Shown here: one piece after another, positions 55,971-64,000 of the stretch
Layout of the letters: every line of letters begins with the position of its first letter
Position numbering within the stretch: the first letter of the stretch is position 1
Assembly: GCA_947623455.1 (NCBI GenBank)
Contig: OX392545.1
Location: 23,876,001 to 23,940,000, forward strand
From: Mimachlamys varia
Taxonomy: Eukaryota > Mollusca > Bivalvia > Pectinida > Pectinidae
DNA length: 64,000 nt
Direction: 5' to 3'
Position numbers and translations under genes: made by a program
The notes under the pieces: model-generated
The model's input: only the letters and a program-made list of their open reading frames with translations
Database searches by the model: none
What the model was told of the DNA's origin: nothing

Positions 55971-56592
55971 TTATGTTAAGTGGGCTATGGGAATACATGA
56001 GGTCAGGGTAAAATTCGTACGCTTTTTACACCGACTCTATAGATTCCAATATTCCGCGTCCGAAAAGCAAGTAACAATTGTACCATGTATCTGCTAACTG
56101 CTTCTCCCGTAGCCATGAAATTCTTAGTACACCAATAACCAATTGAAAACTATATAACCCGGGCTCTGTACAAGCCACTGTTCAAGTAGTACCGTACTGT
56201 TCGACAGCTAGATCATGTTCTTTTCTTTTGCAGCGTCGCCATGTTCTTGTCATCTGCAAGTTCTGTACGGTGACTGGTCGTGACGTCACACGGCTACATG
56301 TTAATATGGAATCGAGTGCGTAACATACGGCATTATATGAGATAGATACGTGATGACCAAATAAATAAGTGCATCCCCGCAGTTGAAAAGATAAAAACTG
56401 CCTCATCTCCCTGTTAGCGAATGTATAATTGGCATTAACTCATTTATCAAGGAATTCAAAGTTTATTATATGATTTTACGGTTGAACGATTTTAAGCAGT
56501 ATACAACATATATATGTGCTACAGACAAAAAAAAAACAAAAACAAAAACAAAAACGAAGGAATAAAGTATACTTGAAAAAAATACTAGAAAT
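55971..56592. other. Unassigned; possible splice acceptor
   Basis: A pyrimidine-rich tract followed by TTGCAG near 56235 resembles a plus-strand splice acceptor, and a TGACGTCA octamer lies near 56281. No open frame of useful length follows, so no exon is called. Confidence 0.25.
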
Positions 56593-57400
56593 AGAGAATA
56601 CGGTGTTGAAGACGTTTAAGCGTCTTCTGCTTCATCGACGACACCTGACTCGTCAGATCCAAGTAAACGTAAAGTCCTCAAAGTGAGAACCGTGTCATCA
56701 TTCTTAATCACAGCAAGTAAGCATACTAATGAGCATATTAAAAAAACATCCACCACATATCATACAAAGATATAGAATATGTAATGATGAGACGACCATG
56801 GTTACCATGAAACGTTCATAAAGGTCTCAACAACATGCATTATATATCTTATATCGTCGATGTACTGTAATGCGAAAAAAAAATCTGAGAATACCAAAGC
56901 GTCAACAAAACCATAATCCAAACTCAAAATCGATTAAACGAGCAAATTATGAACAAAGGAAAGATGCACATGGAGACCCTTGCAAAAGTACAAGAGAATA
57001 AGACCAGGTGTTCCGGAAGAGTAAGCGTTTTCTGCTTCATCGACGACACCCGCCATGTAAATCTTTGTCACATCCAGGTAAACATCAAGTTCTCAAAATG
57101 AGAACCGAGTATCATTGTCAATCACAACAAGTAAACACACTAATGAGCATACTCAAGAACGTCCATCTTCATATCACCCAAAGACACAGAATATTAAAGT
57201 GAGAACCGTGTCATCATTCTTAATCACAACAAGTAAGCACACTTATGAGCATATTAAAAAAACATCCACCACATATCATACAACGATATAAAATATGTAA
57301 TAATGAGACCACCATGATTACCATGAAACGTTCATACAGATCTCATCAACATTCATTCCATATCTTATATCGTCGATGTACTGTAATGCGATGTTAGTAT
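56593..57400 (-). mobile_element. Cluster of PLE tails with internal direct repeat
   Basis: Two PLE 3' regions lie in tandem on the minus strand. The first starts at GAGAATACGGTG (56593) and the second at GAGAATACCAAAGCGTCAAC (56886). The segment from AAGTGAGAACCGTGTCATCA to GTCGATGTACTGTAATGCG occurs at 56681-56875 and again from 57197, 516 bp away. The second PLE tail sits between these two roughly 195-bp direct repeats. The conserved GGTGTTCCGGAAGAGTAAGC and CTTCATCGACGACACC blocks are intact in the second tail. Confidence 0.85.
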
Positions 57401-57489
57401 TTCAATGCGGTTTTTTTCTGAAGTCTTGGGGTCATTGTCTAAAATCTTGCAGCTAAATAACTAAAGCTGTACTAAACTTATATGTACAT

Positions 57490-57670
57490 AAATCAAAATC
57501 ATAATCAGAACTAGGGACAAGCTATGAGCAAAGGAAGGATATACTGGGATATATATATTACTGAAAGAGTACGAATCTTCTGCTTCATCGACGACACCCA
57601 TCATGTCAATCAAGGTCAGATCCAAGTAAATGCCATGGCCTCAAATTAAGAACCGGGGCATAGTTATAAC
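57490..57670 (-). mobile_element. PLE 3'-region fragment
   Basis: AATCATAATCAGAACTAGGG, GAGCAAAGGAAGGATATACT, TCTTCTGCTTCATCGACGAC, and GATCCAAGTAAATGCCATGG, followed by CTCAAATTAAGAACCGGGG. Confidence 0.8.
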
Positions 57671-58239
57671 TTGAATCTATCATAACTCCTCCATCAGCTT
57701 GTAAGCTTTTGCGAGCTTAGTCGGTCTGCTCATGTCAGTTCTTTCTCCGGACTATATCACTATCCCTGTCGTCTATACGAGTACTTTATGTACGCCTCCT
57801 ATAACTCATTGGGCCTGTGTACAAAGCAACAAACCAAGGTCGACGAACCTGTATCGGTGAACACCAAATGTACATGTCCCCTAGATGATGTCTGTAATTA
57901 CATGGCAGGACAAGTGTAAATCGTCTAATTAATATTTCATCCTGATACTGACTGAAAGGAAGATTGAGAGTATGGTCACCGGTTGATGATCCCAGTGGTA
58001 GCTAATGACTTCCTCAGATGAGTTTGTTCATTATCCTTCATCTATCCCCTCGGTATGATATGAGACAGACCCTACATTGTAGCATAAACTGCGTCCTTCC
58101 GTAATAACATACGACATGGCTAAAACAACATCCATTGTGATTGAAAAAGTAACTTAATTTCTGACTTAAGTTCAAAAGTATGGTAATTTGAAAAAAAAAT
58201 GTATTGTTTTTATTTGATTCACGATTTTTTTTCAAAATG

Positions 58240-58665
58240 TCGTTTACTCTTCCGGAACACCAGGGCCCGTATTCATGAAACCGTTCTCATGCTCAAGCAT
58301 GGATATCGTGCTCAAGCCTTATTTCTTGTTCTGGCTATAAATTATTTAAAAAATCCAGCTTTGTCAAAGTTTTGGAAAAGACGTGAAGAGACGTGAAGCC
58401 AAAAACCGTTTTAAACATTTACATTGACTTTTTGACTTATAGACATGATTAAGGAGAGTTTCAAGAAAGCTGGCTTGAGCACAGAATCCATGCTTGAGCA
58501 TGGGAACGGTTTCATGAATACGGGCCCTGGTCTTATTATCTTGTTTCTTTAAGAGTCTCCATGTAAATCTTTCCTTTGTTCAAATTTTGCTCCTGGTTTA
58601 ATTGATTTTAAGTTTGAATTATGATTTTCTGATTTTGTTAACGCTTCGGTATTTTCTTATTTATT
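58240..58665 (+). mobile_element. PLE tail interrupted by a MITE
   Basis: GTCGTTTACTCTTCCGGAAC then ACC is interrupted by the 267-bp MITE and resumes with GGTCTTATTATCTTG, TAAATCTTTCCTTTGTTCAA, TTAATTGATTTTAAGTTTGA and TTAACGCTTCGGTATTTTC. Confidence 0.85.
58262..58528. mobile_element. 267-bp MITE with long inverted repeats (copy 1)
   Basis: The ends are AGGGCCCGTATTCATGAAAC and GTTTCATGAATACGGGCCCT, perfectly inverted. Subterminal text (CTCAAGCATGGAT, CTGGCTTGAGCACAGAATCC) also pairs across the element. No coding capacity. Same length and orientation as 63141-63407. Confidence 0.88.
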
Positions 58666-58827
58666 TTTGCAATGCCGTTTCATGTTGGAATTATCGACAT
58701 TTTGGCTAAATAAATACATTTCAAGCTCCTTGCTATCTGTTTACATTTCCCCCTTATGATTCATAGTATGATATCCCGCAGTTTACGTGGTGATCATGGT
58801 GACCTAGCAGTGCTGTGTAAGAGTATC

Positions 58828-58990
58828 AGTTTAATCGTAGCATTCATAGCCATACAGTTAATCGTAGCATTCATAGCCATACAGTTAATCGTAGCATTCA
58901 TAGCCATACAGTTAATCGTAGCATTCATAGCCATACAGTTAATCGTAGCATTCATAGCCATACAGTTAATCGTAGCATTCATAGCCATAC
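58828..58990. repeat. 27-bp tandem repeat, six near-identical units
   Basis: Units AGTTAATCGTAGCATTCATA then GCCATAC start at 58828 (with one extra T), 58856, 58883, 58910, 58937 and 58964. The last five are identical. Both strands stay open over it, giving QLIVAFIAI or MAMNATINC nonapeptides, which I regard as a by-product of a 27-bp unit. Confidence 0.95.
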
Positions 58991-59454
58991 AATACTATAA
59001 TAATAATAGACTTTAGAGTCGATAACACTTTGAGTCGCAAGACTCTTCCTCCAAGTGGTCGACATTTAAAATGTACAGTATATACAACATGTTAAATTGA
59101 TTCATCATATACAAACATTGTTCTCACAGTAAGCTATATTAAGATGTGTACAGATAAAAGGTGTTACAATAAGAGTTGGGCTATAATTTGAATAAAATAC
59201 ATGTGACATATGCATACAGTACATTGCGATATCATGCCATATATTTAAAATATCTATCAAAGTTAAGCATTAAGAGTTACATGAAAAAGGATAATGGTTA
59301 TGGATAATAAGTATGTATTGCTAAAACTTCCAGATTTATACTATCTTTTTCCATCGCAAAGGAAATATTTGTCTTATTAGTGACGCCACGTTGGTCATAA
59401 TTCTGAAATAGTTCGTATTATTGTAGGATTGGAAAGGTTTGCGTTTTTGTTAAT

Positions 59455-59705
59455 GCTCATAAGGATGCCAACCTGTTATGAATGAACAAATACCTCATAT
59501 CTGACTTTGAGGACGTGACATTTGCTTGCACGTGACTTAAATCTACACTTCCATTCCCTGAACACCCGATCTTATTTTCTTATTTTATTAAAAGATGATG
59601 ACCCTTCATCCGTAAACCCAGTTATATTCTCTTTGGCGTTTTCTTCTTGACTTTTGCCCCTTTTTAAATCGTTTTTAAGTTGGGATTATGGCTTTTTGTT
59701 TTCTA
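59455..59705 (+). mobile_element. Old PLE 3'-region copy
   Basis: TTAATGCTCATAAGGATGCC, ATATCTGACTTTGAGGACGT, CCATTCCCTGAACACCCGAT, TTTTGCCCCTTTTTAAATCG, then TTTTAAGTTGGGATTATGGC preserve the order of the PLE tail, diverged. Confidence 0.65.
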
Positions 59706-59746
59706 TGAGCTATCTTACAAAATTAGAAGTTGTGTTTTAAACAATC

Positions 59747-59992
59747 ATGCTTTCTGTTGAAACAAAAATCATAAAACTCGATAAATCGCTGCAGATCGCA
59801 GAAATTTGCCATGTTCTTAAACAAACGTTGCGGCACACAAAAATCAAACTTAATCATAACGAATTCGAGGCATTGTTCGGCTTAAGTTGTTACATTTATA
59901 AACATCGAATGCTCCATGAAGTGACGTCAGAGTGTGACAAAATGCTTCAAGGTAACCCCAGGTGCCAACCTTGTATACAAGAACTTGCGTAG
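59747..59992 (+). CDS. Small open frame, unknown protein, weak
   Basis: An 81-codon frame with an ATG start, balanced composition and two predicted amphipathic helical stretches (IIKLDKSLQIAEICHVLKQ and NEFEALFGLSCYIYKH), ending in a cysteine-bearing tail (NPRCQPCIQELA). AAG|GTAACC near 59953 could be a splice donor. No family is recognised. It lies just after an old PLE tail, so it could also be part of an unrecognised repeat. Confidence 0.22.
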   Translation: MLSVETKIIKLDKSLQIAEICHVLKQTLRHTKIKLNHNEFEALFGLSCYIYKHRMLHEVTSECDKMLQGNPRCQPCIQELA

Positions 59993-60527
59993 ATATAACT
60001 ATCTTTAATATAACAATAATGTAATATAATTTATACTCGAAATTTTAGTGATCAATTCGGGTACTCTCGATTGAGACCTATAACATAAGTAAATGTCAGT
60101 GAGACCGAATGCAAGCACTCCCTGTACACCTACAAACTGAAGTAATACCAACTGTTAAACGTATTATCAGTACAAACAAGTATAACATTGACGAAACTAA
60201 GGTCCGGATTTATTTAATAGCTACATTAAAATGCAACATATATGGATTTGAAAGATTAAAATATTAGCTAGGGTAAACTAAAAGAAACAATTTCTTTCAC
60301 GACGGAAAACATGGACGGCCTTGAGCAGTAAATCCCGGCTTTTTATGTGACGATAAGCAGTAAACCAGATGCTACCATGTTGATATCTCAGAAGAATTAA
60401 AACCGTTTTATGGCCTGACAGCAACATAAAATGTCCTTAAATGTCGTGTCATGAAGAAGCAGACATGTTCTAACTCCTAGGTGGCCTTGTGTGTCCTCTA
60501 TGTGAAAACTAATGATATCTGGATTAT
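59993..60527. other. No recognisable feature
   Basis: AT-rich. Nothing identified. Confidence 0.4.
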
Positions 60528-60740
60528 GATTAATAAATTATGCCTCAGTTCTCACTTTGAGGCCATGGCATTTACTTAGATCTAACCTTGATTTACATGG
60601 CAGGTGTTGTCGATGAAGCTGAAGACACTTACTCTTCCGGAACATCTGGTCTTGTTATCTTGTTCTTTTGCCTATATCTGCATGTAAATCTTTCCTTTGT
60701 TAATATTTTGCCTTTAGTTTAATGGTTTAATATTTTTGAA
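60528..60740 (+). mobile_element. PLE 3'-region fragment
   Basis: ATGCCTCAGTTCTCACTTTG, TTGATTTACATGGCAGGTGT, TGTCGATGAAGCTGAAGACA, CTTACTCTTCCGGAACATCT, and CTTTCCTTTGTTAATATTTT, stopping before the usual terminus. Confidence 0.85.
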
Positions 60741-60929
60741 AAGTTGCCTTAGAGAAACATATAACTACTAGCTTTCATGTATTATTTCATAATTAATCGC
60801 TTAATTTATGTAATGAATTATTTCTGCATAGACAAATTGCATTATCTATGTGCATATTTCTTATTTCTAGTCATCACATGCATCTTGCTTACATTCGCTG
60901 ACCTGTTACATTAATAAATAGATAAATTT

Positions 60930-61090
60930 TACCGAAAAGCATTATTTACAATGCATCACACAGCTGTTTCGTCCTTCCAGGACTCGTCAGTGATACAAGG
61001 GGCCAAAAGGTTTGCATGGATTTTTTTTTTCAGTCAGGTGCGTAAAACTTCTTTAATAAATGCATGAGTACCGTATAATTTCAAAAATAG
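60930..61090 (-). mobile_element. Hammerhead repeat, partial
   Basis: GATAAATTTTACCGAAAAGC leads into the ribozyme and is followed by AAGGGGCCAAAAGG, TCAGGTGCGTAAAACTTCTT, and a GTACCGTATAATTTCAAAAA end. Confidence 0.75.
60953..60996 (-). ncRNA. Hammerhead ribozyme with a non-cleavable site
   Basis: On the minus strand: stem I GTATCA/TGATGC (6 pairs, one G-U), core CTGACGA, perfect stem II GTCCT/AGGAC with loop GGA, GAAA, and palindromic stem III ACAGCTGT. The base at the cleavage position is G (triplet GTG). Hammerheads cut after NUH, where H is not G, so this otherwise ideal fold should not cleave. Confidence 0.82.
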
Positions 61091-61207
61091 AAACCCAAAA
61101 ATTTACAACGGGTAACATCATATTGATTTTCTGATGACAAAGGTACATGAAACAGAATTTTAAAGGAAGTATCTGTCCGCTTTAGTTTACCGATTGATAT
61201 ACAACCA

Positions 61208-61275
61208 AGTGAGAGCCAAGTCATCATTATCAATCAAAACAAGCACGTACAACACTATTGAGCATATTAAAAATA
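61208..61275 (-). mobile_element. Short PLE fragment
   Basis: AGTGAGAGCCAAGTCATCAT, TATCAATCAAAACAAGCACG and ATTGAGCATATTAAAA match the segment between the 3' tail and RT. Confidence 0.65.
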
Positions 61276-61744
61276 ATTTTGACAAATAAAAATCAAGCAC
61301 TTTCCCTTGTATTTGATAGTTTACATATGAATTGTTTGGATTCCTATTTATCAGTGAAACGGTTTCACTAAATTAGGTTTTACTACCGTATAGCTGGAAA
61401 TTTTACCGGCATAAAATTTAGCGATTTGTTCATAAAATCTAGGGTTATAATTTGGCGTTGGACATATACATTGCCTTCCGGTATATATATATGTAGATAA
61501 TTATGTTATATCCATACATCCTATCCATGTTGATTAAGTTTGTTGTGCATTATACCAACAATACGCACCACTCGTTATTCTCGGGAAATATCGGAGCAAC
61601 AGAAGAGATCGAAGGTTAAAGACGGTCGGAATGGAACGTCGTTTTAATTGGCAGTGTTAAAATCTGACGGGTTTAATTTTGGCTATCTATATATGGACCC
61701 GCCAAATCGTTAAATTAAAGCCCCGCTAAAATTTCCTGCTGTAC

Positions 61745-61897
61745 GTTATATATATAGTGTCGTATTTGTTGACCATTGGTCAGCGCCAGTGTGTCAGACA
61801 CTGACATATAATGTACTAGGGTCTCATGGACACGGTCTATTTTGATGATATGGATGACCCGGATCGATACATCATGGATCACCCGATACACCAGTAA
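61745..61897 (+). CDS. Candidate short first exon with TATA-like element
   Basis: An ATG at 61826 opens 23 acidic codons (MDTVYFDDMDDPDRYIMD at the start), ending in TAA at 61895-61897. The last codons include CCA|GTAATT, a plausible splice donor that would remove the stop. TATATATA lies about 75 bases upstream (61747-61756). A three-codon upstream ATG frame is at 61811. The aspartate-rich, GC-balanced codons stand out locally. The call is speculative: no domain or downstream exon was found. Confidence 0.2.
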
Positions 61898-62182
61898 TTA
61901 CAGAACTAAATATAGGGCGCCGACTCTAGGGCTCCAGGCGTACCACACAAATAACCAAACGGATGTATTATCCCTTATTCCAACAAATGAGTCGAGACTC
62001 AACTGAACCGTTAATAACCTGTATAGTACATTAGAATTGAAACAGCGAGAAATGTACATAATAAAAATATCACATCGCTTGCTTAAAGTTGGTATGCATA
62101 AAGGTAAAGTGACAGAAATTAATGTTGTTTTCATGGGATAAAAAAATAAAAGTGTTTCTTTTTTAATTCATTTTATTTAACA

Positions 62183-62440
62183 CGTAACACATATATGCTG
62201 CACCTTTTAAATTTGGTAATATATACATTATTCCGATAAAATAAATCAAACTGCACCATAAAGCGGTTTCGTCCTCCTAGGACTCCTCACTGATGCAAGG
62301 GGCCAAAAGGTGGGAATCCAAAATTTCTAAACTAATACAGAAGCAGAAAGGTCAGGTACGTTAAACCCGTTTGATTTATGAATTAAGAAGTAATATTAGA
62401 CTTGTTATAAATAAATTCAAATCGTGAACTACGAAATGTG
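62183..62440 (-). mobile_element. Hammerhead repeat, diverged
   Basis: CACGTAACACATATATGCTG, TTTTAAATTTGGTAATATAT, the ribozyme, AAGGGGCCAAAAGGTGGGAA, AATTTCTAAACTAATACAG, then GGTCAGGTACGTTAAACCCG and a CGTGAACTACGAAATGTGTA end. A plus-sense scrap (TGTGTGTGTTACGTCATC) follows at 62457-62474. Confidence 0.75.
62253..62296 (-). ncRNA. Degraded hammerhead ribozyme
   Basis: Minus-strand stem II GTCCT/AGGAC and GAAA are intact. The core reads GTGAGGA, losing C3, and stem III (ACCGCTTT) has a broken pair. Stem I pairs as GCATCA with TGGTGC, including one mismatch. Predicted inactive. Confidence 0.72.
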
Positions 62441-62559
62441 TATATTATATTCACATGTGTGTGTTACGTCATCTCTCAGCATCGTTACATTTGATTGTTT
62501 ATTTATTTCATTTGTTTTCACCGATTTACAACGTATTGTATGAAGTCATTTTATTGTTT

Positions 62560-63065
62560 TAGGTTTATCAACGTGTTGTCTTTAAACAGCAAGAAGTTTG
62601 CTAACCAAGTTCATTCGTATAAACCCTTCTGAACAGCTTACTAACAAGCTTTACGATATACATGCTTTTTCGATCATACACTTTCATTTCTTTTTGTTAC
62701 ATCCCTGCTTCTACAAATTGTGGTGTTTATAAGCTGCAGTTAATTACTATGCTTTCTAGGGTTTGCTCTAGATATCAAGATCTTTTATGATTGATGTCAT
62801 CTGCTAACAAACTTACCTCACGAAGATTCGAAAGATACAGGTTGGGCAAGTTTTATAATTCCCATCGTAGCCTCTTTGACATTTTTCTGTTCCTTGTATG
62901 ATAGGAAGGTGGACGTTTTTTAATATGCTCATTTGCATACCTGCTTATTGTGATTGAATTTTTGTCCTCGGTTCTCACTTTAAAGACGTGACATTCACGG
63001 GAATGTAACCAAGATTTACATGGTGGGTGTCATCGATGAAGTAGAAGCCAATTTCTCTCCCGGAA
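62560..63065 (+). mobile_element. Decayed PLE copy with RT and 3' region
   Basis: GGTTTATCAACGTGTTGTCT corresponds to the segment around YIDD, followed by AAGAAGTTTGCTAACCAAGT, CAGCTTACTAACAAGCTTTA and TGTTTATAAGCTGCAGTTAA. The 3' region follows with TTTACATGGTGGGTGTCATC and GATGAAGTAGAAGCC. Numerous frameshifts and stops. Inactive. Confidence 0.75.
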
Positions 63066-63107
63066 CAAACATATAATTGTCATTTTTTCCAATGAAAAAA
63101 TTAACAT

Positions 63108-63540
63108 GAAAGCTTTGTAAAAGTACAAGAGAATAAGACCTGGGCCCGTATTCATGAAACCGTTCTCATGCTCAAGCCTGGATTCTGTGCTCAAGCCTTA
63201 TTTCTTGTTATGGCTATAAATTATTTAAACAACCCACTTTTGTCCAAGTTTTTGTAAAAAGTTGAAGAGGCATGAAGTTGAAAGCTGTTTGTAACATTTA
63301 CAATGACTTTTTGACTCTTCAACATGATTCATGTGAGTTTCAAGAAAGCTGGCTTGGGCACAGAATCCATGCTTGAGCATGAGAACAGTTTCATGAATAC
63401 GGGTCCTGCAGATCTCCTTCTGTTGCACTTTTTTTCAAGGTTCCCCGTGTAAATCAGTCCCTTGTTTAAGTATCCCCCCTAGTGTAATCGATATTGAGTT
63501 TGGGTTATGATTTTGTTAAGGTTTGGTATTATATGATTTG
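63108..63540. mobile_element. Two opposite PLE tail pieces flanking a MITE
   Basis: The left piece (63108-63140) is in minus sense: TTTGTAAAAGTACAAGAGAA then TAAGACC. The right piece (63425-63540) is in plus sense: GCACTTTTTTTCAAGGTTCC, AGTGTAATCGATATTGAGTT and a GTTTGGTATTATA end. The MITE at 63141-63407 lies between. Confidence 0.7.
63141..63407. mobile_element. 267-bp MITE with long inverted repeats (copy 2)
   Basis: Ends TGGGCCCGTATTCATGAAAC and GTTTCATGAATACGGGTCCT. The interior matches 58262-58528 throughout (TGCTCAAGCCTTATTTCTTG, GCTATAAATTATTTAAA, TTTGACT and a CAAGAAAGCTGGCTTG block). Same length and plus-strand orientation as copy 1. Confidence 0.88.
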
Positions 63541-64000
63541 TTTCCGCTAACTTTTTCCATTTACACCCCAGCAATGCAACGACAATCCACGCTTCTGGTT
63601 TGTCAAAAATTCACCTCGTCGACACTGGGCGTTCTTCTGGATTTGTTGTTCTACCCTGTTTTGTGAAACATATGGCATTATAATTGAAAAGAGTTCTGAC
63701 CAATCAGCGTATAGGGATATAACACTCCTACAAATGTTTAATAAAAGGTAGTATATTAGATTTAGTTTTTATGGAGGCGCTGTAGACAGGTAGTTTGGGG
63801 GATATTTTGGTACAGCATACTTTAAAATTGGTGCGAATCCATCAATCGCTTTCAGAGATTATCCATTAAAATGTCTTCCTTTGTGATCTCTCTCCATAGA
63901 CAAAACAATTAAATCATTTAATCAAGCTTGTATTAAGAAGAGTAATCAATAAAAAACAAAATATTAAATAGTGAGGTTTAAACTTTCAATATCCAATATG

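Noticed and set aside
58262..58528. Hairpin as a microRNA precursor
   Set aside because: The 267-bp length, the perfect terminal inverted repeats and a second identical-length copy point to a MITE.

Overview
The window looks like intergenic or intronic DNA from an AT-rich animal genome, most likely a marine mollusc and probably a bivalve. This is inferred from repeat types: several tRNA-headed SINE families, Penelope-like retroelement (PLE) remnants, fold-back MITEs, large minisatellites and hammerhead-ribozyme repeats. I see no bacterial-style gene organisation, no rRNA, no CRISPR array and no complete multi-exon gene. The only protein-coding sequence I recognise is reverse transcriptase (RT) from a retroelement. 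Three other open stretches are offered only as weak host-exon candidates.

The dominant family is a PLE-type retroelement present as more than 25 fragments on both strands. Most are 5'-truncated pieces of its 3' end, and a few keep RT. The best RT copy lies on the minus strand at 19748-20473, with GIPMG and YIDD motifs. A damaged plus-strand RT copy sits head to head with it at 20570-21190. Other RT-bearing copies are at 6597-7110, 44962-45480, 46935-47660 and 62560-63065.

The most interesting system is a second repeat family of about 350-380 bp. Its centre folds as a type I hammerhead ribozyme: a 6-bp stem I, the CUGANGA and GAAA cores, a 5-bp stem II, and a tiny palindromic stem III of the ACAGCUGU type. 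Eight copies retain a recognisable 44-nt ribozyme. Two (3821-3864 and 25388-25431, both minus strand) keep every core residue and both stem I strands. The others carry informative lesions. The family resembles retrozymes or the ribozyme-bearing terminal repeats of PLEs. At 44.7-45.5 kb the ribozyme lies upstream of an RT fragment on the same strand, which supports a link between the two families.

Layout. 0-9 kb holds simple repeats, a dispersed repeat, a ribozyme repeat, a 31-bp minisatellite and divergent PLE copies. 9.6-17 kb holds fold-back elements, SINE pieces, a 34-bp minisatellite with higher-order structure (12.5-13.9 kb), a 30/42-bp minisatellite (14.7-15.8 kb) and a long palindrome. 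17.5-25.7 kb holds ribozyme repeats and the main RT pair. 27-36.5 kb holds SINEs, an inverted pair of elements each ending in a long palindrome, tandem ribozyme units, and a nested SINE with four tRNA heads. 37.9-45.5 kb holds PLE copies and a 61-bp minisatellite of about 36 units. 46.9-64 kb holds many PLE tails, two 267-bp MITEs placed at the same PLE site, and a young 27-bp tandem repeat.

All calls come from reading the sequence by eye. Fragment boundaries are approximate unless an exact junction is described.
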